Part shown: positions 55,156 through 64,000 of the stretch, piece by piece
Layout of the letters: every line of letters starts with the position of its first letter
How positions within the stretch are numbered: the first letter of the stretch is position 1
Virus record (IMG/VR): IMGVR_UViG_3300010158_000028
Span: 1-64,000 of that record
From: a virus
DNA: 64,000 nucleotides
Reading direction: 5' to 3' (one strand)
The notes under the pieces: generated by a model
What the model was told of the DNA's origin: nothing
Databases searched by the model: none
The model's input: the letters and a program-made list of their open reading frames with translations, nothing else
Position numbers and translations under genes: made by a program

Positions 55156-57566
55156 AGATAGTTTTTCTTTTTAAATGAAGCAAGACTAATGCCTTGTTTT
55201 TTTAATTCATCTTCTTTTTGATCCCCGATAGATGCAGTAGTTTCATCACCAGTTAATTCACTTAATTTATCTTTCATCTTTGGTTTTGCTTTACCGTCTT
55301 TACCAATAATCTCTTGGTTCCAACCAGACATGGCCATACCAGGTTCTATGCCCATGTCAATCTCATTTATTTTTTCTTTGAGCTTCTTCTTCGCTTGGGT
55401 GAAGGAGATTTTTGTTCTTGGACTGGTGCTGGTGCTTCCACAACCGCAGTCACAACTGGCGCCACCTCCACAACTACTTCCTTCGGTGACTCTACTGGTA
55501 CTGATACTTCTACTTTGACTTCTTCCTTCTTCTTGAATATATTCTTTATGAAATTCAACATCATTACTCTCCTTAAGTTTAACTACATAAAAATTGCCTT
55601 GTTTTTCAACTTCACCATTTTTGAGATGTGCATCTTTGGCAGCGGCACGCCTCATCATGTATTTTCTAGTGTTACCTTTACCATCTTTAAGATAATTCTT
55701 TTTCTCTACACTTTCTATAAGCATTGGTGTTCCCAATGTCAATGCATTAAAGGCACTTCTATCTGAAAATTGATAATGCTCTTCAACTTCTTCTTCTGGT
55801 TCTTCATCAGATTTTAATAGTTTGATTGCCTTTGCAACTTCTTCTGGTGTATCTCCACTGAATGTAACTGTAACTGTTTCATTTATAAATTCTAAGAACT
55901 GTTCATTAACAGATTCTTTTTTTAATTTAGCAATTTTTGATGTCTCTTTAGTTTTCTGAATAGTTTCTTTTGTTTTTGCTGGTATCTGTGTATTTGATGC
56001 ACCACCTCTTGGTGTTCCAGAGGACATTGATGAACTTGATGTAGGAATATCAGGTGTTTTCAATTTAATCTTACCAACAGCAACTAACTTATCGTTGATG
56101 GAGTGATGTGTTGTTGTTCCGTTTTTACCATATCTACCAAAACCATAGTATTGTAAACCAAGTTTCATTGCTTCTTTATATGCACCAGACTCGGTAGGCG
56201 GTGTTTGATTCAAACCTTTTTCACTTGGTTTTGTTGTATCTTTCTTATTTAATTCTGTTGCCATCCATTGTTGTGCTTGTTCATGATCTGGTTGTTTTGA
56301 TGTAAATTCTTTTACTTTCTTAAAAATCTGCATCATCTCTTCTTTTTTTGCTTTCACTACTTCTGGATCTGCAGAGCGTAAATCTTCAGAGTTATCAAAT
56401 TCAATATAGTTTTGTCCAAATAGTTTAGCAAACTCGGCTCTATTCTTTTGAACTGCATCCCATTTCTCTTTACGAATATTCTCTGGTACTGTTCTACCAC
56501 CACGTTGACCACGTTCAATGTTTCTTTGTTGTGATACTTCATCTTTAGTTTGAACTGCAACCATAGATGTTGCATAACCAATCTCTTCTAACTTCTCTTT
56601 AATCTTCTTAATCTTTTCAAAATCATCACCCGTACCATTAATGATTAAACCATTGCGACCAGACAATGCCAATCTTTGGCGCAACTCAGTGACATTCTTT
56701 GCACGACCACGAACTAAATCTCTTTTGCTTTGTTCACCAGCAGGCATCTTCATATCAAGATTTTCTTTGTCCATCAAGTATTCAAATGCTTTATCTGAAT
56801 TCAATTCTGTTAATCCATGACCTGCAAGTGTATTATCTAATACATAATCTTTACCTGAACCTGGACCGCCAGATAAGAATACTGCTTTGAAGATACTCTT
56901 ATCATGCACACCTTCATCTAACTGTTGTTCAAATAAAAAATCTAATGATAGATTGAATCCTTCTTTAACACCCATACCTTTTCTTACATCATGATATAAT
57001 TCTTTGGCATGTTTATCTTGCACACGACCAGGAATGCCTTGTTTGAATTCTTTATAGTTACCAGATGTTGCATGACCTCTCATCTTAGATGCAGACATAC
57101 CTTCTGCACCCTCTGCATCAGGATCACGTTGACCAGCAGAATGAACTGTAATCTTCTTAAAATTGAAGTGTCCATGCGGTCCTTTTACATTATTGTATTT
57201 GTGTAACAACTTATGATATTCGTCTGTGCGGTCTGAACCAGCAACCATATGCAGATGTGTTGCACCTGCTTTATGTAACTTTGCCGCTTGACTTAGAAAA
57301 TTAGGATGTTCTTTATCTGATACTGTTAGATTAGTATCTGGAAAGAATCGTTTAGCATGTTTTAGTTTTTGTTGAGAAGTGAGAGGATTCTTACCTGGGT
57401 CTTGACTATGTGAGAGAACAACATGGTGTGTTCCACCAACATTTTTAGCAATCTCTTTGACTTTATTGACTAGTTTTTCGTGACCTACTGTAGGTGGATT
57501 GACTCTACCAAATGCCAAAACGGCATGCTTTTCTTTTTCTTCTTTAATAAAATCTTTAAATTTCAT
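55152..57566 (-). CDS. Nucleotidyltransferase-kinase fusion, probably packaged
   Basis: An 804-residue protein. Residues 1-12, MKFKDFIKEEKE, resemble a T4 capsid-targeting sequence. Residues about 15-190 are a cytidylyltransferase-like domain (AFGRVNPPTVGHEKLV with the H-x-G-H nucleotide motif, later AEGMSASKMR). Residues about 225-420 hold a P-loop kinase-like domain (VFLSGGPGSGKDYVLDNTL). The remaining 380 residues are low-complexity and include a Cys/Gly cluster. It may act on NAD-type or RNA/nucleotide substrates after injection; the substrate is unknown. A second frame is nested at 55367-55564. Confidence 0.68.
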   Translation of the reverse strand: MKFKDFIKEEKEKHAVLAFGRVNPPTVGHEKLVNKVKEIAKNVGGTHHVVLSHSQDPGKNPLTSQQKLKHAKRFFPDTNLTVSDKEHPNFLSQAAKLHKAGATHLHMVAGSDRTDEYHKLLHKYNNVKGPHGHFNFKKITVHSAGQRDPDAEGAEGMSASKMRGHATSGNYKEFKQGIPGRVQDKHAKELYHDVRKGMGVKEGFNLSLDFLFEQQLDEGVHDKSIFKAVFLSGGPGSGKDYVLDNTLAGHGLTELNSDKAFEYLMDKENLDMKMPAGEQSKRDLVRGRAKNVTELRQRLALSGRNGLIINGTGDDFEKIKKIKEKLEEIGYATSMVAVQTKDEVSQQRNIERGQRGGRTVPENIRKEKWDAVQKNRAEFAKLFGQNYIEFDNSEDLRSADPEVVKAKKEEMMQIFKKVKEFTSKQPDHEQAQQWMATELNKKDTTKPSEKGLNQTPPTESGAYKEAMKLGLQYYGFGRYGKNGTTTHHSINDKLVAVGKIKLKTPDIPTSSSSMSSGTPRGGASNTQIPAKTKETIQKTKETSKIAKLKKESVNEQFLEFINETVTVTFSGDTPEEVAKAIKLLKSDEEPEEEVEEHYQFSDRSAFNALTLGTPMLIESVEKKNYLKDGKGNTRKYMMRRAAAKDAHLKNGEVEKQGNFYVVKLKESNDVEFHKEYIQEEGRSQSRSISTSRVTEGSSCGGGASCDCGCGSTSTSPRTKISFTQAKKKLKEKINEIDMGIEPGMAMSGWNQEIIGKDGKAKPKMKDKLSELTGDETTASIGDQKEDELKKQGISLASFKKKNYL
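55367..55564 (-). CDS. Nested reading frame inside the nucleotidyltransferase gene
   Basis: A 65-residue frame in a different register: MMLNFIKNIFKKKEEVKVEV, then Val/Pro/Glu-rich repeats and a basic RRRSSKKK end. It has an excellent AAGGAG site just before the start. The protein looks like a small helix with an extended tail. If translated, this is a genuine overlapping gene; the outer frame here is low-complexity (Ser/Thr/Gly/Cys), which is also odd. Confidence 0.42.
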   Translation of the reverse strand: MMLNFIKNIFKKKEEVKVEVSVPVESPKEVVVEVAPVVTAVVEAPAPVQEQKSPSPKRRRSSKKK

Positions 57567-57596
57567 GTTCTCCCGCCTCTATAGCAAGTTATACTG

Positions 57597-57604
57597 TATT
57601 TATA
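57597..57604 (-). promoter_or_regulatory. T4-type late promoter, leftward
   Basis: Perfect TATAAATA 31 bp upstream of the nucleotidyltransferase-kinase gene, consistent with late expression of a packaged protein. Confidence 0.62.
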
Positions 57605-58052
57605 CTTTTAACATCTTCACATAATCAGAACAAACACCTATTGGGTTAATTTGTTTAATTTCTTCATAGTTCCAATGTTTTTCTGGCATTACCATAATCG
57701 TCATATCATTAACAACTTCTTTACCCGGATATGCCCATGTATACCCAAAATTAGTCATTGTATAGTCATCATTTTCATGCCAAAAATAATGTAGTTTTGG
57801 ATGATTAAAACAATATGCCATTGCACGAACATCTTTACAATGAATCCATAGATGGTCCACTCTATCAATTAAGTAATTCTCTTTTACTTTGTATTGTTCA
57901 CAATCATGGCCAAAGTATAAATCATTCTTAATCATTCGTAAATCTACTTCAACACAATAACCACGTTCTATGGCATCATCCAAATAATAAGGATTGTTTT
58001 CTTCTGCAATATTAGGTCCGTTAATATTACCTCTGTGTGCAATCAGTATCAT
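57600..58052 (-). CDS. Glycerophosphodiester phosphodiesterase-like protein, short
   Basis: A 150-residue protein with MILIAHRGNINGPN and CVEVDLRM near residue 36, matching the HRG and E-x-D motifs of GDPD enzymes, and FGHD near 48. About half the usual length, so it may be a truncated or minimal form. It is last in the surface-glycan gene run in transcription order, next to a methyltransferase. Confidence 0.6.
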   Translation of the reverse strand: MILIAHRGNINGPNIAEENNPYYLDDAIERGYCVEVDLRMIKNDLYFGHDCEQYKVKENYLIDRVDHLWIHCKDVRAMAYCFNHPKLHYFWHENDDYTMTNFGYTWAYPGKEVVNDMTIMVMPEKHWNYEEIKQINPIGVCSDYVKMLKV

Positions 58053-58729
58053 AGGTTTATAACAACTCCTAAGTTTTCTCCACGACCAGAAGGAATCATA
58101 ATCTCAACTTTTTTACCTATCTTCTCAAATAAATGATCATGTACCTTTTGTGTAAAACTCCATTCATATACATCGTGAAATGCTAATACATACTTATCTG
58201 CCAATAATGGTAAAAATGCATCAATATCTTTAATCATTTGTTCTTCAAAATGACCAGCATCAATAAAGACAAAATCTAATTTCTCACGAAAATGATTCTT
58301 AATGCATCTAAACGTATCATCTGGACTCCAACCAATCTCAGGAAATAACGTATTCTGTAATTCAAACTTCTCAATAAGATATTTTACAGATTTATAACCA
58401 TCAGATGTTTCATATACTGTTCTTTCAAAATCTTTGTATGCACCAGGATTCTGACATTTCTCTTCAATGTATGCATCCATAGTAACTATCTTACCACCAG
58501 TTTGTTTGAAACCTAATCCAATTGCACAACTACTCACACCAAATGCAGTAGCACATTCATATCCTCTCTGCAAATTATGTTCAATAATCAAATCTCTAAG
58601 AAAATTAAATTCTTCTTCTTTTATAGAATATGGATATGGATGTTGTTTCATCTTAATATGACCACTACCCGTATTCTCATACTGAACTGGTCCATCTTCA
58701 AACTTTACTATTTCTTCAAATTGACTCAT
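58049..58729 (-). CDS. Class I SAM methyltransferase-like protein
   Basis: A 226-residue protein with GYECATAFGVSSCAIG (SAM-binding loop), KIVTMDAY, and DFVFIDAGHFEEQMIKDID typical of methyltransferase family 24-like enzymes. Probably methylates a sugar or small molecule made by the neighbouring glycosyltransferases. Confidence 0.7.
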   Translation of the reverse strand: MSQFEEIVKFEDGPVQYENTGSGHIKMKQHPYPYSIKEEEFNFLRDLIIEHNLQRGYECATAFGVSSCAIGLGFKQTGGKIVTMDAYIEEKCQNPGAYKDFERTVYETSDGYKSVKYLIEKFELQNTLFPEIGWSPDDTFRCIKNHFREKLDFVFIDAGHFEEQMIKDIDAFLPLLADKYVLAFHDVYEWSFTQKVHDHLFEKIGKKVEIMIPSGRGENLGVVINL

Positions 58730-59442
58730 TTATCCATCTCCACGTATTCACCTTTAGGTGTATGTTGTAATGTTTTATGTATGCTAAATTCTTTCCATGG
58801 TAATCTCATATCAGATATCCATTGTGTAGATAAAACATGTGGACACAATAAATCAGTTTTCATATACAAATGCGTTAAGAAACATGATGCCTTAGAAAAC
58901 AACATCATATTAAACATATTACCCGCTTGAATCATATCACCTGTACCTTGACCGAGATGATTACGATGTGCCATAGTATAGAACTTATCAGTTTCAAATT
59001 CTGGCAAATCTTCATGTAGAATCATATCTGGTCTCATACGTATAACTAAATCATAAAACATACCAGTATGTGATACAAAGTTTTCTACTAAACTAATACC
59101 CGCATGTAACTTATGAAACATTGATAAGATATTCTTTGGTCTATGTGCAAAATTCTTATAAAGATTGCCACGATACTCAAACAACTCATTGTAATTATTC
59201 CAATCTTCAATTACTAATGATGTTGGTTTGTATGCCTCAATAATCTCTTCTCTATCAATCTTTGGGGTATCTTCAAAATACCCTTTCTCATTTTGTTTAT
59301 CCCCAGGTATCCACCATCCCTCTTCATTCCATGTATGAATAAAAATATCAGGATTGTATCTATCAATTACCTTCTCTTTAAAATTAGGTAATACATCACG
59401 CCAACACCTAAGATGTCCAGTTAATACTATAGCAACTTTCAT
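58726..59442 (-). CDS. Glycosyltransferase-like protein, 238 aa
   Basis: MKVAIVLTGHLRCWRDVLPN, FIHTWNEEGWW and VIRMRPDMIL resemble a class of phage and bacterial surface glycan transferases (often annotated as fucosyl/alpha-glycosyltransferase-like). Coupled by ATGA to neighbours. Confidence 0.6.
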   Translation of the reverse strand: MKVAIVLTGHLRCWRDVLPNFKEKVIDRYNPDIFIHTWNEEGWWIPGDKQNEKGYFEDTPKIDREEIIEAYKPTSLVIEDWNNYNELFEYRGNLYKNFAHRPKNILSMFHKLHAGISLVENFVSHTGMFYDLVIRMRPDMILHEDLPEFETDKFYTMAHRNHLGQGTGDMIQAGNMFNMMLFSKASCFLTHLYMKTDLLCPHVLSTQWISDMRLPWKEFSIHKTLQHTPKGEYVEMDK

Positions 59443-60269
59443 CTGTCTGTATGCACTTTCAAAAAAGTATTATTCATTGTGTTTATTTCATTTTTAATCC
59501 ACATAGGATTATATGAAGAATAAACATGTTGAAAAATATGTTCATCAATCAATTCCTGACTTTCTATAAAACTTGTTTTACAATAAATTGCATCGTCATT
59601 AAAATTTAATATTTTTAATTTAGCAGATTTGTGCAATAGTAAATAAAACCCATATATGATGTAATCAAAATCTTGTGAATTAACTTTAATCCAATTCTCT
59701 TCATAGTTTATATATTCTAAAAAATCTGTGAAGTTTAATTTGCTATAAACCGGTATATCATTAAACCAAAAGAAAACATTCATTGTAGTGCCATTAACTT
59801 CAGAATTAAACATACCATATGAAAGAATATCACTTAACTTCTGTTTTTCAAAATCTGTAAAAAACTTCAATGGTTCAGTTTGATAATAATACTTTTGTTG
59901 TATTAAATTTGAATATAATGTATTCTCTTTTATTTTATGGTAAAATAGTGTATCATAATCCATATTTTTAAGAAATAACGTATCAACATCAATTACCCCA
60001 ACTTTATCAAATTCATCTTGTGTAAAAATCTCAATCAATCCACTGTATTTTTTTTGAGTAATAACACCATAATTTACGGGTCTTTGATTAACAATTGAAC
60101 GATATTTTAACTTTTTGTTTTTTGTTTTGAATTCTTTTGCATCTTCTTCAGATGAAAATATTAAGTAAATATGATCATCATTAAAGTGTTTATTATAACT
60201 CTCTATTAATTTACTACCTTCATCAAATTTTGGTGGATGTATTGGTGCAAGAAAACAAGATTTGTTCAC
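59439..60269 (-). CDS. Glycosyltransferase-like protein, 276 aa
   Basis: MNKSCFLAPIHPPKFDEGSK with VGVIDVDTLFLKNMDYDTLF, the D-x-D-containing segment of GT-A transferases (VDVD/IDVDT). GTG start overlapping the previous stop. More AT-rich than its neighbours, which may indicate separate acquisition. Confidence 0.58.
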   Translation of the reverse strand: MNKSCFLAPIHPPKFDEGSKLIESYNKHFNDDHIYLIFSSEEDAKEFKTKNKKLKYRSIVNQRPVNYGVITQKKYSGLIEIFTQDEFDKVGVIDVDTLFLKNMDYDTLFYHKIKENTLYSNLIQQKYYYQTEPLKFFTDFEKQKLSDILSYGMFNSEVNGTTMNVFFWFNDIPVYSKLNFTDFLEYINYEENWIKVNSQDFDYIIYGFYLLLHKSAKLKILNFNDDAIYCKTSFIESQELIDEHIFQHVYSSYNPMWIKNEINTMNNTFLKVHTDR

Positions 60270-61636
60270 TTGTAATTCTCTAAAAAGTAATTCAAATCTT
60301 CAGGTGTACCTAATCCCCACATCTTGTCAATGTTCTTTACACGAATCTTTTTACCATCACCAATTGCTTCATTGAATACTGGACAAACATAAAACTCATT
60401 GTTTGTTCTGATATTCTTCTCAATCATCTGTTCTGTATACTTAACATAATCAGAACCTTTCTTCCAGTAATAGATACCTACAGTAGCAATATTTGAAATA
60501 GGATTCTTCTCTGCAACTTCAGATACAAACCCATCATCACCTAACTTAGCAAATGACCACTTAGGATGTGTTGCTTCAAATGTAACAATACCACCATCTA
60601 CTGTATCTGCAGTAAATGCATAGAGACATTCATTTGAATTCCATTCTGCAAACTGATCTGAGTTTGCCATCAATAATGGTTGATCATTATCAATAAATTC
60701 TTTTGCAAGTAATGTAGTGCAAGCCGCACCTTCTGTAATACCATCTACTTGAACAATATCACAACCTGGTGCAATTAGATTCAATAACTGCTTTAGATTG
60801 TATTTCTCGTAGTGATCTTTTTGTACCAAGAAGATAAAGTGTGCATCAACATTTAAGTTTTCAACAACAACTTGAATCATTGGTTTGCCATTAACTTCAA
60901 TTAATGGTTTAGGAAATGTGTATCCTGCTTGAGCAAATCTACTACCAGCACCTGCCATTGGTATTAATACATTCATCTTATTATCTCTCCATGGTATCTT
61001 TTTTCTCGTCACGCCATCAAGTATATCTTTTGCTTCATCAATCTTTTCTTTGGTCAAATCTGTTGTATCTTTTACGGGTACTAGATGAGCACCAGAATTC
61101 AATGCACCTTCACGACCAATATGACTATCTTCAATGATTACTGTATTCTTAGGCAATACATCTAACTCAGTCATACATTTCCAATACATTTCGGGAAATG
61201 GTTTTGTTCTCTTTACATCTTCATTACTGATATAGTAATCAACAAACTCTAACACACCAATACTTAGTAATGCAATCTTTACAGTTTCACGAATTGAATT
61301 ACTAGCAACTGCAATCTTAATACCTTGTAACTTAAGTAACTGAAATGTATCAATTAGAAATTGATTCTTTGGAAACTGTTTGATAAGTGTAAAAGTAATC
61401 TCTTGTTTATCGGACCATACTTTAGTATAATGACTTGGACTCAAACCTTTATCATCTGTCAACATCTTAAGTTTCTTTGTAGTATTTAATCCATCATACT
61501 TACTTAAGTGTTCTTCACGACTGATTACGTATTGTTCACCAAATTGACTTAATGCAACATTCAGTGCTTCATAGTGTAATTCACGACTATCAATCAATAC
61601 ACCATCAAGATCAAAAATAATTAACTTATTGTGCAT
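60266..61636 (-). CDS. HAD phosphatase fused to sugar nucleotidyltransferase
   Basis: A 456-residue bifunctional protein. Residues 1-210 are a HAD phosphatase: IIFDLDGVLIDSRELHYEAL (motif I), IAVASNS (motif II), IEDSHIGREGA (motif IV). Residues about 220-456 are a nucleotidyltransferase: LIPMAGAGSRFAQAGYTFPK (sugar-nucleotide pyrophosphorylase signature), MIQVVVEN, LLMANSDQF and a C-terminal MWGLGTPEDL. A plausible single-protein route to an activated sugar. The ATG at 61636 overlaps the previous stop. Confidence 0.8.
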   Translation of the reverse strand: MHNKLIIFDLDGVLIDSRELHYEALNVALSQFGEQYVISREEHLSKYDGLNTTKKLKMLTDDKGLSPSHYTKVWSDKQEITFTLIKQFPKNQFLIDTFQLLKLQGIKIAVASNSIRETVKIALLSIGVLEFVDYYISNEDVKRTKPFPEMYWKCMTELDVLPKNTVIIEDSHIGREGALNSGAHLVPVKDTTDLTKEKIDEAKDILDGVTRKKIPWRDNKMNVLIPMAGAGSRFAQAGYTFPKPLIEVNGKPMIQVVVENLNVDAHFIFLVQKDHYEKYNLKQLLNLIAPGCDIVQVDGITEGAACTTLLAKEFIDNDQPLLMANSDQFAEWNSNECLYAFTADTVDGGIVTFEATHPKWSFAKLGDDGFVSEVAEKNPISNIATVGIYYWKKGSDYVKYTEQMIEKNIRTNNEFYVCPVFNEAIGDGKKIRVKNIDKMWGLGTPEDLNYFLENYK

Positions 61637-62249
61637 CACGATGTACCTTGTTGTGACGAACAATACTCTTGCCATTACATACCCATTTGCATTGTGTTCT
61701 CATGCGTAATGACCATTCTACATCTTCTGCTTGATGATGAACTAATTCTTCATTGAAAGGTATTTTAGTTGCTAACTCTTTCTTAACAATCATAAACCCA
61801 CCAGATTGATACATGCATAATGTCTGTGACCAATCATCATATGGTAATGATGCATACTGTGGAAAGAATGGTGAATCCCAGATAACCCAATCAGTGAAAT
61901 GTCTTTTACCATTAATCAATAACTGTTGGCACGATGCAACATCCCAATCATCACCAAACTCAAGAAAGTTTGTATACCAATCTTTATCAAATACATAATA
62001 ATCATGCATCAATACTACATTCTCATACTTTGCAGATTGAACTAATGTATTTTTCTTTCGTGTGATCCAACCTTCTTTTTCAGATTCATCAAAGTAAATG
62101 TATTTTACAGTATCAGTATCTTCATGTTTGGTTGGTCCAATACATAAAATTTCATAGTTAGGTATGTTTAGTGCTTCAATAGATTGAAAAACTTCATTCA
62201 ACTGATCCATATTTTTATAGGTAGTTGTTATTCCAAATGTAAAATTCAT
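61626..62249 (-). CDS. GT2-like glycosyltransferase, 207 aa
   Basis: MNFTFGITTTYKNMDQLNEV, ILCIGPTKHEDT and VVLMHDYYVF give the GT-A layout; EELVHHQAEDVEWSLRMR near the C-terminus fits family 2 (E-D-x-E-W base motif). Coupled to both neighbours. Confidence 0.7.
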   Translation of the reverse strand: MNFTFGITTTYKNMDQLNEVFQSIEALNIPNYEILCIGPTKHEDTDTVKYIYFDESEKEGWITRKKNTLVQSAKYENVVLMHDYYVFDKDWYTNFLEFGDDWDVASCQQLLINGKRHFTDWVIWDSPFFPQYASLPYDDWSQTLCMYQSGGFMIVKKELATKIPFNEELVHHQAEDVEWSLRMRTQCKWVCNGKSIVRHNKVHRDAQ

Positions 62250-63202
62250 ACAAGCCTCATTATATCGTCAACGGTGTTTTTAATTAAATGGTTTAGCGTT
62301 ACAAACTCGTGTGCATCATCTATCTGTTTCTTTCTGACACCTTTAAACTTCTGCATATACTCTACCAACTCATCATCATTGGTATAAGTAAATCCAAATT
62401 CTTTTAATACCTTTGCACCAGCAATCTCTCTTGATGCCCATGGTGTTCTATTCAACATAGATTCCAATAACACAAGACCAAACCCTTCTTTGTGTGAGTG
62501 CATAATATATAGATCGGCTTCACTGAGTGCAGATAATACTTCATTTCTATCTTCAATCATTAATGCCTTAACATTATCAGTATCATTAGGTTTGATTTGA
62601 TGTCTATTATCATAACCTGTTAATACTAATGTTACATCTTTTCTATCTACTTTACCAAATGCTTCTACTAACTCATTCATTGCTTTGTTGGGCCAGTATC
62701 CACCACATGACAGAAACATATACTTAGTAGTGATTTCATACTTCTCACGAAAACCTTTTTGTCCTACTGATACTTTATCATCTATGCCATGTCTAATCTG
62801 AACTGATTTTCTCATTACAGATTTACGTTTAACATACTCCCAATCTTCTTGTGTTGAACAACCAAGATACTTAACATTTTGAATTGCTCTTTGATATACA
62901 TTACTTTCAGATGGAACAATAAGCATAAACACAATTGGTGATGGTATCTTATTACAATTATTCAATACAAAATCTTGTAATCCAACATCACCACCATGAA
63001 CAACAATTAAGTCCCACTTTTCTAATAGTATAGATGCTTCATTAGATACACGAACACCATTTAAATTACCTTGATGTTCACCTGCAAATACTGCAACTTC
63101 ATGTCCACGACTTAATGTTTCATCTGCCATATCACGAACATAGTTTTCAGAACCACCAGGATATGGTGCATATCTATGAACAACATATAAAATCTTACTC
63201 AT
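62246..63202 (-). CDS. GT4 glycosyltransferase, 318 aa
   Basis: MSKILYVVHRYAPYPGGSEN is the donor/acceptor N-terminus of GT4 enzymes; SHKEGFGLVLLESMLNRTPW is the E-x7-E nucleotide-sugar motif. Transfers an activated sugar to a surface polymer or DNA-linked glycan; the acceptor is unknown. Confidence 0.8.
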   Translation of the reverse strand: MSKILYVVHRYAPYPGGSENYVRDMADETLSRGHEVAVFAGEHQGNLNGVRVSNEASILLEKWDLIVVHGGDVGLQDFVLNNCNKIPSPIVFMLIVPSESNVYQRAIQNVKYLGCSTQEDWEYVKRKSVMRKSVQIRHGIDDKVSVGQKGFREKYEITTKYMFLSCGGYWPNKAMNELVEAFGKVDRKDVTLVLTGYDNRHQIKPNDTDNVKALMIEDRNEVLSALSEADLYIMHSHKEGFGLVLLESMLNRTPWASREIAGAKVLKEFGFTYTNDDELVEYMQKFKGVRKKQIDDAHEFVTLNHLIKNTVDDIMRLV

Positions 63203-64000
63203 ACTGTGCCTCTATTTCTCTACGCCATTCTGTTCTATCATATTGATGAACAATACAGAATTCTTTACCTGTGCTAGTTAAAACTTTACCGTTCTCAAAC
63301 TTAGGACTTGGTTCTAATAGTTTAGGTCTAAATTCATCAATCTTTGATGGGTCTGCAGTAGTACCTAATTGACATGCCCATCCATCTTCAGATTTCATAT
63401 AACGACTATATGAATTATCTTTGTATGGTAATTGTGATATCATAAAATTGAATGTTGATTGGTCACAAATAGGAATAGGTCTATTGATTGCGGCAGTAAA
63501 GATATTGATTGCAAGTGATTTCATTGCTTCATGTCTACCACCCAATACACCTACATTATAGATTTCATTATCTCTAAACTTCTCATGGATATATGGTCCA
63601 TAAGTTTCTAATAGATTGTTATCGCCCCAAGGTTCATCTTTATACAAAATACTTTCAGATGCAAACAATAGATGTTGGCGTTGACCTAATTGTTCTTCTA
63701 AGAACTTTGATGGATTGGTTTGAAATATAACATCTTTAACATCGGTAGTAATTACATACCGATATTCATGTGTAGATAGATGTTCGTAGATGTGTAGGAA
63801 TCGTTCTACATGAACAGGTAATTTTGATTGGTAAACTAGATTACCATCTTTATCTTGATTGAATCCTATGATGTTTACACCACAACTTGCAACTTGATAT
63901 GCGGTTTTTGAATCACAATTCATTAAGATAAGGGCAATATCACCTTCAAATCCTGATCGTCTAATTGAAAGAACCCAATATTTAATTGTGTCCCATGTGT
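63195..64000 (-). CDS. Glycosyltransferase-like protein, 5' end beyond the window
   Basis: The frame continues to the last base (in-frame codons before the ATG at 63923 read TWDTIKYWVLSIRRSGFEG), so the true start lies outside. Visible: ITTDVKDVIFQTNPS with the D-x-x-D metal site and IYNVGVLGGRHEAMKSLA. Begins the surface-glycan run in transcription order. Confidence 0.65.
   Translation of the reverse strand, partial: TWDTIKYWVLSIRRSGFEGDIALILMNCDSKTAYQVASCGVNIIGFNQDKDGNLVYQSKLPVHVERFLHIYEHLSTHEYRYVITTDVKDVIFQTNPSKFLEEQLGQRQHLLFASESILYKDEPWGDNNLLETYGPYIHEKFRDNEIYNVGVLGGRHEAMKSLAINIFTAAINRPIPICDQSTFNFMISQLPYKDNSYSRYMKSEDGWACQLGTTADPSKIDEFRPKLLEPSPKFENGKVLTSTGKEFCIVHQYDRTEWRREIEAQYE

Overview
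The window is 64 kb of AT-rich, densely packed DNA from a large tailed bacteriophage of the T4-like (myovirus) lineage. It has a T4-type RNase H, a DexA-like exonuclease, a gp61-like primase, class I ribonucleotide reductase, ThyX, PhoH, T4-type late promoters (TATAAATA) and head-associated proteins whose N-termini resemble the T4 capsid-targeting sequence. Most genes lie on the minus strand and start on the stop codon of the previous gene. No rRNA or bacterial housekeeping block is present. Two Bug/TctC-type periplasmic binding proteins, a family expanded in Betaproteobacteria, hint at a betaproteobacterial host; this is inference only. Major capsid, terminase, baseplate and sigma-factor genes are not in the window. 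Layout: 0-4.4 kb holds a DUF6433-like protein, a NUMOD3 homing-endonuclease-type gene, RNase H, an Api92-like protein and unknown early genes. 4.4-6.7 kb is a rightward block with two related small membrane proteins, a secreted DRGH nuclease and an HNH homing endonuclease. 6.6-15.5 kb is the standout region: one leftward, translationally coupled cassette encoding a papain-like peptidase, CsgF-like, beta-barrel, CsgG-like, curlin-repeat, FecR-domain and CHASE2-cyclase proteins plus small membrane proteins and an amidotransferase-like protein. 15.47-15.89 kb has five tRNAs (Arg, Asn, Thr, Ser, Tyr). 15.9-31.7 kb is an early region of about 45 small genes, a tRNA-Met, a structured RNA candidate and most copies of a near-identical sigma70-type promoter. 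31.8-37.5 kb is an accessory island with a 2OG-Fe(II) oxygenase, two Bug-type binding proteins and three related PP-loop proteins. 37.5-39.1 kb holds virion or tail-fibre-type genes. 39.1-46 kb holds PhoH, nucleotide metabolism and primase. 46-49.2 kb is the lysis module (holin, GH19 endolysin, nested spanins). 49.2-57.6 kb holds virion and packaged-protein genes. 57.6-64 kb is a sugar-nucleotide, glycosyltransferase and methyltransferase cluster that runs off the window. Working model: strong sigma70-type promoters drive the leftward small-gene operons early, and TATAAATA promoters drive endonucleases and virion genes late. The curli-type cassette would place a CsgG/CsgF-like pore, an amyloid-like subunit and an outer-membrane barrel in the infected cell envelope, coupled to a membrane cyclase with a periplasmic sensor. 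The gene content is read from sequence; the purpose (surface remodelling, superinfection exclusion, adhesion or assisted release) is inference.
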